A stretch of 63,108 bases of DNA from Virgibacillus sp. AGTR (GCF_016919725.2 NZ_JAJERH010000014.1:1-63108), one strand, 5' to 3'. Shown: positions 1-9,306, counted from the stretch's first letter. The notes: generated by a model from the sequence alone, not told the origin. Made by a program: numbers and translations.

Positions 1-33
1 TCTCAAATCCTTTACTTCTAACAATTTACTCAT
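1..33 (-). CDS. oppD: Oligopeptide ABC transporter ATP-binding protein OppD, first 11 codons only
   Basis: Reading leftward from 33, an ATG gives MSKLLEVKDLR, a typical opening of an OppD-type ABC ATPase. It is preceded by an AAGGTAGG ribosome site overlapping the end of oppC, and the window edge cuts the gene. Position directly after oppA-oppB-oppC on the same strand is the usual opp order. OppD would hydrolyse ATP on the cytoplasmic face to drive peptide import. Only 11 residues are visible, so the call rests mostly on gene order. Confidence 0.7.
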   Translation of the reverse strand, partial: MSKLLEVKDLR

Positions 34-51
34 TTAGAAACACCTACCTTC

Positions 52-1209
52 TTATTTATGCATTTTCGGATCAAACGCATCACGTAATCCATCTCCAATT
101 AAGTTGAATGCAATCATAATTACGGATATTAATATAGCTGGGAACACGAGTAAATATGGGTACAATCTCAGGTTCTCAAATCCAGTATTAATCAATGTCC
201 CAAGAGACGCCTCTGGCGGAACCATCCCTAATCCAATAAAGCTTAAGAATGCTTCAAAGAAAATCGCCCCTGGAATCGTAAACATCGTATTAATGATAAT
301 AATCCCACTAATATTTGGTACTAAATGCCTGCGAATGATCGAGCTATTTGGCGTACCTAGCGTTCGTGCAGCAAGCACAAATTCCTGACTTTTCAACTTT
401 AGCACTTCACCACGGACGATCCGGGCCATTCCAATCCAGCCTGTTATCGTCAGAGCGATAATGATCGAGAGCATTCCCGGCTGTAATACGAGAATCATTA
501 AGACAATGACGACGAGATTTGGTATACCGACAAGAATTTCAATAATTCGCTGCATCACATTATCCACTTTACCGCCATAATATGCGGAAATACCACCATA
601 TGCGACACCAATTACGAGGTCAATCGCCGCCGCAACTAATGCGATAATTAAGGAAACACGCGTACCTAACCAAATCCTTGTCCATTGATCTCGACCAAGC
701 GTGTCGGTGCCGAGCCAGAAATATTGATCAGACATATCCTTGGCTTCGTAAATATGATAAGTAGCTTTTACCTCTGCAGAATCCTTACTGCCATCTCCTT
801 CGGACAATACCTTTATATCAATAAAATCTTTATCATTATTGTATCTTTGAATTGCATTTTGCGTTGCATGTTCTACATCGTTACCCTTAAATTCATCTTT
901 TAATGTACCGTTAAAGCCAAGCCATGAAATATTTTCTAAAACGGGTACGTGTGGTGGCATTTTAGCACGTGACAAATCTTGATCATCTAAGCCATGCTCA
1001 TTCATACCTGGTCCGATAATACTAAATAAACTAATCAAGCCTAGAATAATAACACAAAAAATCGCCAGTTTATTTTTGAAGAAGGTTCGGCGAGCGTCCT
1101 GCATAAAAGTTCTGCTTGGACTCGTTATTTTTTCACTTGTATCTTCTTTTCTTTCAATTGGTATTAATAATTCTTTTGGTACTTGTTGCTCGTTTTTTTT
1201 GTTATCCAT
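52..1209 (-). CDS. oppC: Oligopeptide ABC transporter permease OppC
   Basis: Inner permease subunit of the Opp peptide importer, pairing with OppB in the membrane. The 385-aa product has a cytoplasmic N-terminus, a first membrane helix near residues 47-70, then an extracellular stretch of about 90 residues before the conserved WLGTDTLGRDQW motif that opens the BPD_transp_1 domain. The EAA loop reads EFVLAARTLGTPNSSIIRRH. The family is often near 300-345 aa, so the extracellular insertion makes this a long variant. The ATG lies 2 bp from the oppB stop, indicating translational coupling, and oppD follows at once. Confidence 0.93.
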   Translation of the reverse strand: MDNKKNEQQVPKELLIPIERKEDTSEKITSPSRTFMQDARRTFFKNKLAIFCVIILGLISLFSIIGPGMNEHGLDDQDLSRAKMPPHVPVLENISWLGFNGTLKDEFKGNDVEHATQNAIQRYNNDKDFIDIKVLSEGDGSKDSAEVKATYHIYEAKDMSDQYFWLGTDTLGRDQWTRIWLGTRVSLIIALVAAAIDLVIGVAYGGISAYYGGKVDNVMQRIIEILVGIPNLVVIVLMILVLQPGMLSIIIALTITGWIGMARIVRGEVLKLKSQEFVLAARTLGTPNSSIIRRHLVPNISGIIIINTMFTIPGAIFFEAFLSFIGLGMVPPEASLGTLINTGFENLRLYPYLLVFPAILISVIMIAFNLIGDGLRDAFDPKMHK

Positions 1210-1211
1210 TT

Positions 1212-2141
1212 TTAGCTCTTCCCTCCTGTCAGTCTAATTCTCGGATCAATTAATACATAGAGGAGGTCGATGACTAGAATAATGACAACAAATAAAAAGG
1301 CAAATAAGAGGGTTGTCCCCATAATTGTAGGGTAGTCATTAACCATAATGGATGATACAAACTGCTCACCTATCCCAGGTACGGCAAAAATTTGTTCAAT
1401 AACAAGCGTTCCTGTCATTAAACTCACTGCCATTGGACCAATTACGGTCACAAGTGGTATAAGTGCATTACGCATACCATGCTTGAAGATGATTCCGTAT
1501 TCACTTACACCCTTCGCACGTGCGGTTGTAATAAAATTAGAACCCATTACTTCGATCATTTCCGTACGCGTAAAACGAGCAGCCGTTGCCATCGGAAATA
1601 TCATCAAGGCGATCGTTGGCAATATGGTATGTTCAAACGTTCCCCATAATGCGACAGGGAACCAGCCTGTTTCCACGGCAAGGAACCATTGGAGTAGTCC
1701 GGCAAAAACAAACGAAGGTATGGAAGTACCTAGTACAGCAAGAATGGTTGAGGTATAATCGAGGATACCATTATGCGAAATCGCGGCAATTAACCCAAAT
1801 AAAATACCTAAAAATGTTCCCACTAGTAACGATTGTGCACCTAGCTGTGCCGACGGACCAATTCGATCCATAAGTATTTTTGTAACCGGTGTATTATCAA
1901 ACGCAAAGGAGATACCTAAGTCCCCTTGCACTAAATCTTTCAAATAAGTTATGTATTGCACTGGCACAGGATCATTTAAGCCATATTTCTCAAGAACGAT
2001 TTCTTTTTGTTCTTCGGTCAGTTTATCTTCTGCCTTCAACGGACTACCTGGTAGCATCTTCATTAAAAAGAAAGATACGGTCGCGATGATAAATAGCGTA
2101 ATTACCATATAAAATACACGTCGTAGTATATAACGAACCAT
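1212..2141 (-). CDS. oppB: Oligopeptide ABC transporter permease OppB
   Basis: First permease of the Opp importer, 309 aa, of usual length. It begins MVRYILRRVFYMVITLFIIA, the family's typical N-terminal helix, carries the GDLGISFAFDNTPV extracellular motif, and has the EAA loop NFITTARAKGVSEYGIIFKH. About six membrane helices are evident and the C-terminus ends LYVLIDPRIRL. It lies between oppA and oppC on the same strand. A GGAGGTGC ribosome site precedes the ATG. The 150-bp gap to oppA contains a terminator-like hairpin, so oppB is probably expressed at a lower level than the binding protein. Confidence 0.94.
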   Translation of the reverse strand: MVRYILRRVFYMVITLFIIATVSFFLMKMLPGSPLKAEDKLTEEQKEIVLEKYGLNDPVPVQYITYLKDLVQGDLGISFAFDNTPVTKILMDRIGPSAQLGAQSLLVGTFLGILFGLIAAISHNGILDYTSTILAVLGTSIPSFVFAGLLQWFLAVETGWFPVALWGTFEHTILPTIALMIFPMATAARFTRTEMIEVMGSNFITTARAKGVSEYGIIFKHGMRNALIPLVTVIGPMAVSLMTGTLVIEQIFAVPGIGEQFVSSIMVNDYPTIMGTTLLFAFLFVVIILVIDLLYVLIDPRIRLTGGKS

Positions 2142-2212
2142 TCGTGCACCTCCTATTAAGCTGAATATTCTAAAAATAGTAAATGTTATTTATTATAAGT
2201 CTTTTTCTTGAC

Positions 2213-2253
2213 AGGGGAAAAGAGAGTATATACCAAAGGGTCATACACTCTCT
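2213..2253 (-). terminator. Intercistronic terminator/attenuator between oppA and oppB
   Basis: On the minus strand an 11-bp stem (2243-2253 with 2221-2231, one G-U pair) closes an 11-nt loop and is followed by TTTTCCCC. The U-run is short, suggesting partial termination after oppA, the usual way binding-protein mRNA is kept in excess over permease mRNA. Readthrough would supply oppBCD. Confidence 0.6.
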
Positions 2254-2291
2254 TAACCTACTAATCTTTAGCATATTAATTTAGACTACTA

Positions 2292-3986
2292 TTATTCTTC
2301 TGATCCAACGCTAGCCCATTTGTATTCATATGTTGGTCCAAATGGATTCACATAAACACCTTTAACTTTAGGTGATACTAATTGTGCCATTGCACTTTGG
2401 TAAACAGGAGCGATTGCTGCATCTTCAAATAGCATCTTTTCTGCTTCAAGGAAGGTTTGGTAACGTGCTTCATTATCTTGAGCTAATTCCGTAGTAGTTT
2501 TTTCTAATAACGCATCATAGTCAGGGTTAGAGTAGCCCATTTTATTATTACCACCATCCGTTAACCATAGGTTAAGGAAGGTATATGGATCAAGATAGTC
2601 TGGACCCCAGCCGGAGAATTGAATATCATAATCCATATTCGTATCTAAGTCTAAACGTTGCTCAAACGGAACCTGCTTTAACGTAACTTTTAATCCAGGT
2701 AAATTTGTTTCTAGCTGATTAGCAAGGTATTCATTCATCGTTTTAGCCGTTTCTGAATCACCTGCAAGGAATTCAAGCTCGACAGAGTCTGTTCCTAGTT
2801 CTTCTAGACCTTTTTCCCAATATTCTTTCGCCTTTTCTACATCATATGTCACTAAGTCGCCACTAACTTCACGGAAATCCTCTCCACCGCCTGGCATTGG
2901 GGTAAAGTTAGCAGGAATTAAACCATTAGCTACTAGCGATCCGTTGTTAAGGATTTGATCGACTAGTGCTTGCTTATCAAATGCACGACTAATTGCAGCA
3001 CGGACATTTGTATTTGCTAATGCTTCGTTTCTCGTTTGGTTCATCTTCAAGTAAAAGACAGATGTTTCAGGTGTTACTACATAATCTTCATGTGTAGAAT
3101 ACTGATCAACTAAATCAGATGATAGTCCAGCACGATCAACTGTACCGCTTTCATATAAGTCAACACCAGTTTGTGGATCTTTTACCACTTCATACGTCAT
3201 CTTTTCTAGCTGAACCGTTTCTGCATCCCAGTAATCTGCATTCTTCTCCAGATTCCATGAGCTGCTTGTGCTTTCCCAATCTGTTAGCTTATAAGGACCA
3301 TTAGATAATAGCGTATCTGTACTTGTAGCAAACTTATCGCCTTGTTCTTCAACAAATTTTTGATTTAACGGGAGGAACGTGCCAAAGGTAGTTAATGATT
3401 CAAAATAAGGTACAGGATTTTCTAGCTCTACAACAAGGGTGTAATCGCCATCCGCTTTAACACCTAAATCTTCTACAGGAACGTCACCAGTGTTAACAGC
3501 TGTTGCATTTTTAATAACGCCACCCATCATATACGGGCCATATTCAGAGCCAGTGTCTGGGTCTACAGCACGCTGCCAAGCATAAACGAAATCATGTGCA
3601 GTTACAGGATCGCCATTTGACCAAACTGCATCTTCACGTAAGGTAAATGTCCATGTAAGACCGTTCTCACTCACTTTGTGCTCTGTTGCAATACCTTCAA
3701 CTGGTTCTGCGTTCTCATCCAAGCGATAAAGACCTTCCATGGTTGCACCTAGAAACTGGAAGCCATATTCGTCAGTAGCCATGGATGGATCCATCGATGG
3801 AATTGTATCTCCATTAATAAAATTAAGTACTTGTTCTACATTTTCTTCGTCTTTTGCTGGTTCTTCTTCTTTCTTATCATCAGAACCAGTGCCTTCTGCT
3901 GAATCTCCGTCATCACCTGAGCATGCTACTAAAAACACACTAAGCAATAGACCAAGAGCCAATAATAGTGACCATTTTAACTTCAT
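2292..3986 (-). CDS. oppA: Oligopeptide-binding lipoprotein OppA
   Basis: Extracellular substrate-binding lipoprotein of the Opp importer (SBP_bac_5 family), 564 aa from the chosen start. The signal sequence MKLKWSLLLALGLL ends in the lipobox LVAC with Cys22 as the lipidation site, followed by a Ser/Asp/Glu/Lys-rich linker and then the peptide-binding domain (WTFTLREDAVWSNGDPVTAHDF is diagnostic). The reading frame is open 25 codons further upstream, but the ATG at 3986 has an AAGGGGG ribosome site and puts the signal peptide at the N-terminus. It captures peptides and hands them to OppBC, and is the promoter-proximal gene. Confidence 0.94.
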   Translation of the reverse strand: MKLKWSLLLALGLLLSVFLVACSGDDGDSAEGTGSDDKKEEEPAKDEENVEQVLNFINGDTIPSMDPSMATDEYGFQFLGATMEGLYRLDENAEPVEGIATEHKVSENGLTWTFTLREDAVWSNGDPVTAHDFVYAWQRAVDPDTGSEYGPYMMGGVIKNATAVNTGDVPVEDLGVKADGDYTLVVELENPVPYFESLTTFGTFLPLNQKFVEEQGDKFATSTDTLLSNGPYKLTDWESTSSSWNLEKNADYWDAETVQLEKMTYEVVKDPQTGVDLYESGTVDRAGLSSDLVDQYSTHEDYVVTPETSVFYLKMNQTRNEALANTNVRAAISRAFDKQALVDQILNNGSLVANGLIPANFTPMPGGGEDFREVSGDLVTYDVEKAKEYWEKGLEELGTDSVELEFLAGDSETAKTMNEYLANQLETNLPGLKVTLKQVPFEQRLDLDTNMDYDIQFSGWGPDYLDPYTFLNLWLTDGGNNKMGYSNPDYDALLEKTTTELAQDNEARYQTFLEAEKMLFEDAAIAPVYQSAMAQLVSPKVKGVYVNPFGPTYEYKWASVGSEE

Positions 3987-4052
3987 AGTTAAAAAGAACC
4001 CCCTTAAAGTAATAGTTTTTTGATTTTTTCGCAGATTTAATCTACTAACGAA

Positions 4053-4081
4053 ATTATACAATCAACCCAGCTAATTTGCAA
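4053..4081 (-). promoter_or_regulatory. Sigma-A promoter of the opp operon
   Basis: On the minus strand TTGCAA (4076-4081) is separated by 17 bp from a perfect TATAAT (4053-4058). The -10 ends about 66 bp before the oppA ATG. No CodY or TnrA box was identified with confidence. Confidence 0.65.
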
Positions 4082-4260
4082 AACATTTTTTATAATAGTG
4101 TAAAAACTATCATTATTTTCATTTATTAAAAATATGTGTAAACGGCGTTGGATTAATGCTTTCGTCCTAAATACAATTCATTAAATTTTTTAAATAATGC
4201 GCTTTTTGCAACATAAAATTCTATGATATAATTAGTTCAACTTATCTAGAAGGTGACTCT

Positions 4261-4623
4261 ATGAATAAATCAAAACATGGGCTGTATTTCCTGCTCACGA
4301 TATGCTTAACACTTGTGATTTTTCTTATTTTTGCTCCATCCTATAATCTCGTGAACTTTATAAATGCACTATTCTATGTGTTTTTACTGCTTCTCGTCAT
4401 TACATTGTTTATCTATACCAAAAAAGGCGGCTTCTTTGATGGTGTCACGTTTGGCTTCAGAAGATTTTTAAGTATGATATCAAATGACTATATGGAAGAA
4501 TGGAAAGAAAAGCCTGCTCCTTCTGAAAAGGTAAATCCCTCATTTTATAAGATCATGCAATTCCAAACAATTACTACCTTTGTGTTATTAGGGCTACTAC
4601 TGATTATTTATTATTACATTTAG
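4261..4623 (+). CDS. Small membrane protein, DUF3899-like
   Basis: Protein of 120 aa with two N-terminal membrane helices (about residues 10-27 and 32-51), a cytoplasmic segment containing GGFFDGVTFGFRRF, and a final helix at 100-119. The GFFD..TFGFRRF pattern with flanking helices resembles the DUF3899 group of Bacillaceae; this is recalled similarity, not a search result. A GAAGGTGA ribosome site precedes the ATG, and a TTGCAA/TATAAT-like pair lies about 35 bp upstream. It is divergent from oppA and appears monocistronic. Function unknown. Confidence 0.7.
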   Translation: MNKSKHGLYFLLTICLTLVIFLIFAPSYNLVNFINALFYVFLLLLVITLFIYTKKGGFFDGVTFGFRRFLSMISNDYMEEWKEKPAPSEKVNPSFYKIMQFQTITTFVLLGLLLIIYYYI

Positions 4624-4991
4624 CTATAAAGAGTGTTCTTCGAAGGTAGCTCGCTCTAATATTCTTTTCTTCAAAAACGGAACTTCCCGAAAAGATATCG
4701 TTCAGATGTCGCAGCGAAACTATACAAGACTTCAGTGAAAAAGTAACCGTGTGATATCCTCACACGGGACTTGCCCATAAAGAGGGTAAGCCGTTGCCGT
4801 GGAATGAAAGATGTATTTCAAATATGTGTGAAAAGAGGCGGGAACAAACGTATTTTTATCAAAAGAAAATGTATGACAACTTCGCTTTCCACGGCAACGG
4901 TCCCAGCCTGTATGTTTATTTCATACTGTTTTTTTAGGTAGTCCAGTCAGCTAGATATATGTATAAGTAATGCAAATATATTATTTTAGGA
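4624..4991. repeat. Gene-free stretch with a hairpin and an IR-bounded 110-bp segment
   Basis: No gene is supported here. CCGTGTGA/TCACACGG (4747-4754 and 4760-4767) forms a perfect 8-bp hairpin with a 5-nt loop. A 14-bp perfect inverted repeat CCGTTGCCGTGGAA/TTCCACGGCAACGG (4791-4804 and 4887-4900) bounds a 110-bp segment. GC content and layout resemble the decayed GC-rich intergenic repeats elsewhere in the window, but no second copy of this one was seen. Confidence 0.5.
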
Positions 4992-5020
4992 TTGACAATT
5001 ATGAGAAAATTCAATACTAT
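4992..5020 (+). promoter_or_regulatory. Probable sigma-A promoter of the serine hydrolase gene
   Basis: A perfect TTGACA (4992-4997), a 17-bp spacer and TACTAT (5015-5020, four of six consensus bases) lie about 155 bp upstream of the hydrolase ATG. A 52-codon frame at 5001-5159 overlaps the -10 region and is therefore unlikely to be translated from its first ATG. Confidence 0.4.
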
Positions 5021-5174
5021 ATTGCTATTAGCGAAAGTTGTCGATTGTTGTTCGTTAAATATTGATGAACGCTTTACTGTATTAAAGCAAAGAAGCGATG
5101 TCAATACTTGCTTACAGTGTACGTCCAGCTTCAGAAAGTTTTCTAAGACTGATATGTAAGGTGGTCTATACGAT

Positions 5175-5960
5175 ATGAATTTTCGAGAATTGGAAAAATC
5201 CATACATCACAAATTGGAACCGGTAAGCGATCATTTTTCTGTTTATATTGAAACAGATGAAGGTACTATTTCCATTAATCCAGCTCAGTTAAGATGTGCA
5301 GCCAGTTTGGCTAAATTACCAATTTTAATTGCAGGCTTTCGTCAACTAGATAAAAACCCACATTTACAGGACAAGCTTGTTTATATAAAAAGGGAAAATA
5401 TGGTTGGCGGTGCTGGAGTAATTAATTATTTATCCCATTCTCATATTTATAGTTATCGAAACTTATTGGAGCTAATGATTATTGTTTCAGATAACACAGC
5501 TGCCAATGTATTACTTGATATATTAGGTGTAGAAACAATCAATCAATTAACAAAAGATGCTGACTGCCAACAATCGATCATTCAACGTAAGTTTATGGAT
5601 CTACAGGCAAAGGAAAATGGATTGGACAATTATACAAGTGCATATGATATCGCAAAATTGTTGCATTTAATTTCAGAAAATAATAAATTTTTAACAAAAG
5701 AGAGCCAGAAAATGATTTTAACTATTTTAGCTAACCAGCAATTTACTAATAAGCTCCCTAGTTATTTGCAGGCAGAGGATGAGATTCAGTTTTACCATAA
5801 AACGGGGGAGCTACAAGGAGTCACCCATGATGCTGGCATTATGAAATATCAGGATAAGACGATACATGTTGTTCTTTTATCAGAAGGAATCTCCCTTAAT
5901 GCAGAAAGTGAAAGAATAATTGCAGATATCGGTCATTTATTAATTCGTTACATCAAGTAG
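5175..5960 (+). CDS. Class A beta-lactamase-like serine hydrolase without signal peptide
   Basis: Protein of 261 aa with the three active-site blocks of the penicillin-recognising serine hydrolase fold: SLAK (Ser44-Lys47), SDN (105-107) and KTG within YHKTGELQG near residue 208. The class A omega-loop glutamate motif is not evident; the region reads ENGLDNYTSAYDIAKLL, as in the Beta-lactamase2 group, whose members are often not true beta-lactamases. There is no N-terminal signal sequence or lipobox, so the product is predicted cytoplasmic, unusual for this fold. AAGGTGG lies 10 nt before the ATG. Substrate is unknown; a D-amino-acid ester or amide hydrolase is possible. Confidence 0.8.
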   Translation: MNFRELEKSIHHKLEPVSDHFSVYIETDEGTISINPAQLRCAASLAKLPILIAGFRQLDKNPHLQDKLVYIKRENMVGGAGVINYLSHSHIYSYRNLLELMIIVSDNTAANVLLDILGVETINQLTKDADCQQSIIQRKFMDLQAKENGLDNYTSAYDIAKLLHLISENNKFLTKESQKMILTILANQQFTNKLPSYLQAEDEIQFYHKTGELQGVTHDAGIMKYQDKTIHVVLLSEGISLNAESERIIADIGHLLIRYIK

Positions 5961-6044
5961 GGAAGCTAGTTTAAATAAAAATAGGATTACATAGTAAAAA
6001 AATTTGCATTTATAATCATTTATAAGAACATGGGAGCGTTTAGA

Positions 6045-7337
6045 ATGAAAATTAAGATTGCAGCTTTTGGTAATGAGGATGTAATGAAACGCATTATGAA
6101 GCTCGCTGATACGAAAAGCGATATCGAGCTTATGCCCTTTACCTACTCAAAGGCTGAAGATGTTACAGAATTAATTGAAAAAGCATATGTATGTGATATT
6201 TATTTATTTACGGAACAGCTCTCTTATCTATATGCAAAAGACTTGTTAGTGAAGAAGCGAATTCCAAGTATTCAAATACCGTATGATGAATATATGATTA
6301 TTCACTCCTTATTCCGGTTAAACCATCTTCATAAACAAGTTATTAACCGCATTTCTCTAGATGTGTTAAGTGGGAAGCATGTCAGCAACGTACTAGCAGA
6401 TATAGCCATGAAAAATAAGGATATCTATATTTTTCAGCCAAATAAACAACAGCAGGTGCAATCAGATGACATTGTGTCCTTCCATCAAACGTTATGGAAG
6501 GAAGGAAAAATTGATACTGTCCTCACATCTACAAAGGAAATCGAAATAAAATTAAGACATGAAGGTATACCCGTAAGCTGTATGACAATACCTAGACTAA
6601 ATATTGCATGCGCCCTCGAAGAGGCTCGAAAAATCGTGACACTTTCAGAGCCCAATACTACACAAATTGTTTCTGGATACGTACGATTAAAGCAATGGGA
6701 AGTTATTGAGCAACGAAGAGGTAGTACGGTGGCTAAGCAATCGCTACAGAAATTACATCGTTTACTCTTAACATTTGCCAAGCAAACGAACGCTTCCGTC
6801 TTTCCAAGTGATGATAACCGTTTTATTTTATTCGGTACCAAGGGAGTCATTGACCATATTCAAAATCATTATCGGGATTTTCCTTTACTGTACGATATTG
6901 AGAAAACATTGCAAACACCTGTCGATATTGGATTTGGATTGGCTTTAACCGCAAAGGAAGCAGTGGAAAATGCGAAATTAGCATTAGATGCATGCAGTAC
7001 GGAAAAAGACAGTAAATGCTATATTGTTAATGAACGGCAAGATACGATTGGACCAATTGGTATTATTAAACATTTTGATACATCGAAGCTTTATCAAGCA
7101 CTCATTCATAAGGCACGTTTAAATAATGAACTATCCTATAATTTTATCGATTTTATTCAATCTCGAAATAACGAACCATTCTCTTCTCACGATATTGCAT
7201 CGCATTATAAAGTTACAAAACGAAGTGCAGAACGTACCATTAATAAACTGTTAGCTGGCGAGGTCATAAAAGTGGCAGGTGAGGAAAAGCCTTATCTAAA
7301 AGGAAGGCCGAGAAAACTATTCCGATTAAATCAGTAA
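6045..7337 (+). CDS. Putative transcriptional regulator with cyclase-like middle domain and C-terminal winged helix
   Basis: Protein of 430 aa. The ATG at 6045 is chosen over an in-frame ATG at 6030 because GGGAG lies 8 nt before it. Residues 1-100 look like a receiver- or PrpR-like alpha/beta sensing domain (KIKIAAFGNEDVMKRIMKLA). Residues about 205-325 resemble a degenerate GGDEF/cyclase fold (DIGFGLALTAKEAVENAK). Residues 375-430 form a helix-turn-helix (SSHDIASHYKVTKRSAERTI) followed by GRPRKLFRL. The family is not recognised by name. Single gene; target and ligand unknown. A two-hairpin repeat starts 6 bp after its stop. Confidence 0.65.
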   Translation: MKIKIAAFGNEDVMKRIMKLADTKSDIELMPFTYSKAEDVTELIEKAYVCDIYLFTEQLSYLYAKDLLVKKRIPSIQIPYDEYMIIHSLFRLNHLHKQVINRISLDVLSGKHVSNVLADIAMKNKDIYIFQPNKQQQVQSDDIVSFHQTLWKEGKIDTVLTSTKEIEIKLRHEGIPVSCMTIPRLNIACALEEARKIVTLSEPNTTQIVSGYVRLKQWEVIEQRRGSTVAKQSLQKLHRLLLTFAKQTNASVFPSDDNRFILFGTKGVIDHIQNHYRDFPLLYDIEKTLQTPVDIGFGLALTAKEAVENAKLALDACSTEKDSKCYIVNERQDTIGPIGIIKHFDTSKLYQALIHKARLNNELSYNFIDFIQSRNNEPFSSHDIASHYKVTKRSAERTINKLLAGEVIKVAGEEKPYLKGRPRKLFRLNQ

Positions 7338-7342
7338 ACTTG

Positions 7343-7497
7343 ATAAAGTAAATCTTCCATCCGTGGGCTTGTTTATCCCCACGGATGGTTAGGTGAACCA
7401 ATCGGACATTTACTGGCAGTTGATTCCCCTCTTACCAATTTCGGTTTCTCTTTATTGCTTGAAGCGAGAATCTTACTGCCAGTTATATGCGGGATAA
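7343..7497 (+). repeat. Dispersed two-hairpin repeat A, copy 1
   Basis: Begins GATAAAGTAAATCTTCC and ends ATATGCGGGATAAA. The left hairpin is CCATCCGTGGG/CCCACGGATGG. The right hairpin is closed by ACTGGCAGT/ACTGCCAGT. Compared with the copy at 30467-30650 it lacks a middle piece of about 30 bp. It sits between two convergent genes, where it may also act as a terminator. Confidence 0.75.
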
Positions 7498-7512
7498 ATC
7501 CCTTCGTACCCA

Positions 7513-9306
7513 TCATCTCATTTCCTGCCATTTTCTTTCCGATAATTTCTTATACTGTTCAATAGCTTCGATTGTTGGCTGCAAGGATGCTTCCCAAAAT
7601 GACAAATCTGTAATGTCCTGCTTTAGATAGTGGGCTGCCAATTGTTCAATTGTCATTTTTCCTGTGTTTTTTAAAAATGCATCGTATTGAGCCGGAAACT
7701 GTACGGGATTTTCCTTATATTGTGCATACATTACATTGCTGAGTAGATAGCCAATGGTGTACGGAAAATTATAAAATGGCAGCTCTGTACGATAAAGGTG
7801 TGGGATGGTCATCCATAGATAAGGGTTCATGTCTTTCACCGTGTCTCCATAAACCTGTTTAAACGTGCTTGTCATTAATTCATTTATTTCATTGGGTTTC
7901 AATGGGCCAGACTTCCGTTGTTCATATAATTTCATTTCGAAATCAAACATTGCTGGAACAGTCACTTGATACTTTAGACCATTTCCAATCTTCATTTCTA
8001 GCAAGGTTAATTTTTCTTCTTCATTTGATGCGCTGTCTATTACAGCATCGAGTACTAGATTCTCAGCGAACGTTGAAGCTGTTTCCGCAATACTTGTACT
8101 TCTTTCCTGTGCAAAAGCGGGTTGATCGTTGACTAAGTAATTATGATAAGCATGCCCAAGTTCATGAGCAATCGTTACAACATCTTGATAACTGCCGGTA
8201 TACGTTAAAAAAATACGACTTTCTTTAGCAATTGGTAAGTAGGCACAAAACCCACCATGCATTTTCCCCTTCCTATCCTCTGTCTCTATCCAACCATTCG
8301 CAAAAGCATTTGCTGCAAAAGTTCCAAGTTTTTCACTAAACTTAGAGAATTGGGTAATGATCAAATCTGCCGCTTCTGCGTAAGTAATTTTATCTTTTGA
8401 TGTAAAGCTTGGTACATCCGTATCATACCATGCCATTTTCTTAAGCTTCATTAACTGCGCTTTTCGTTTTAAATAAGGTTGCATGATGTAACTCTTCGCG
8501 CGTATAGCTGATAGCATGGTATGTAGCGTTTTCTCCTTCATTCTATTTTTATCCATTGCCTCTTTTAGCATATTGTCCCAGCCACGCTTTTCATACACAT
8601 CTAAGCGAAATCCACTTATTCGATTAAATGTCGTGGCAAAAGAGGAGCCATTTTGTTGCAATACATCCATTAATGCTTCCGCTGTATTTTTCCTTAGCGA
8701 GCGATTGGGCGAAGCTAGATACATTAATGCTTGTCCTATCGATGCTTCCTCTACCTTTCCCTGTTTGTCGATGAGGATTTTCAATTCACCCATTAACTGT
8801 TCGTAGTAATTCTCCCAACCAATAAATCCGTTAATCGCCAATTTATTAATTAACTTTTCCATTTCAGCAGGGAGACGATCTTTGATCCCGGCTCTACGCT
8901 CTTCTAGATAAAAACGAACATCTTGAACTTCCTGTAATTGAATAAAATGATTCCATTGATCGACGGAAAAATGATCAATATGCGTGTCAATATCTACAAA
9001 TAATGCTTCAAACATGGAGCGTACATGATCTATCTCATTCATTATTTTTAATATATCGGGCTCTCCCACATTAACTGCATAGAGGCAGACAATGTAATCC
9101 TCTAGCTCTCTTAGACCTTTTAGATTTTTTTGCACATCGCGTAAACAGGAAGCAAATGATAATTGATCATCCACTGTTCCAATCTTCGTATGCAGCCTAT
9201 CTATCTCTCGCTTTAATTGATTCAACGTCTCATGTAATTTTTTGGAATCTTTACCGCCAGCGTATAATGTATCAAGTTCCCAATTTTCTTTTATAGTTTG
9301 TTCCAC
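7513..9306 (-). CDS. pepF: Oligoendopeptidase F-type metallopeptidase (M3B)
   Basis: Cytosolic zinc endopeptidase that cleaves oligopeptides, 597 aa as usual for the M3B family. The zinc motif HELGHAYH is clear, with the third ligand in the downstream STSIAETASTFAEN segment. The start is GTG at 9306, with GGGAGG 7 nt upstream; a nearby ATG is out of frame. It is transcribed alone on the minus strand. A role in degrading imported peptides would fit the opp operon nearby, but the two are separated by unrelated genes. Confidence 0.92.
   Translation of the reverse strand: MEQTIKENWELDTLYAGGKDSKKLHETLNQLKREIDRLHTKIGTVDDQLSFASCLRDVQKNLKGLRELEDYIVCLYAVNVGEPDILKIMNEIDHVRSMFEALFVDIDTHIDHFSVDQWNHFIQLQEVQDVRFYLEERRAGIKDRLPAEMEKLINKLAINGFIGWENYYEQLMGELKILIDKQGKVEEASIGQALMYLASPNRSLRKNTAEALMDVLQQNGSSFATTFNRISGFRLDVYEKRGWDNMLKEAMDKNRMKEKTLHTMLSAIRAKSYIMQPYLKRKAQLMKLKKMAWYDTDVPSFTSKDKITYAEAADLIITQFSKFSEKLGTFAANAFANGWIETEDRKGKMHGGFCAYLPIAKESRIFLTYTGSYQDVVTIAHELGHAYHNYLVNDQPAFAQERSTSIAETASTFAENLVLDAVIDSASNEEEKLTLLEMKIGNGLKYQVTVPAMFDFEMKLYEQRKSGPLKPNEINELMTSTFKQVYGDTVKDMNPYLWMTIPHLYRTELPFYNFPYTIGYLLSNVMYAQYKENPVQFPAQYDAFLKNTGKMTIEQLAAHYLKQDITDLSFWEASLQPTIEAIEQYKKLSERKWQEMR

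Noticed and set aside
5001-5159. 52-codon frame (MRKFNTILLLAKVVDCC...) just before the serine hydrolase gene
   Set aside because: Its start overlaps the -10 of a good TTGACA promoter and it has no proper ribosome site.
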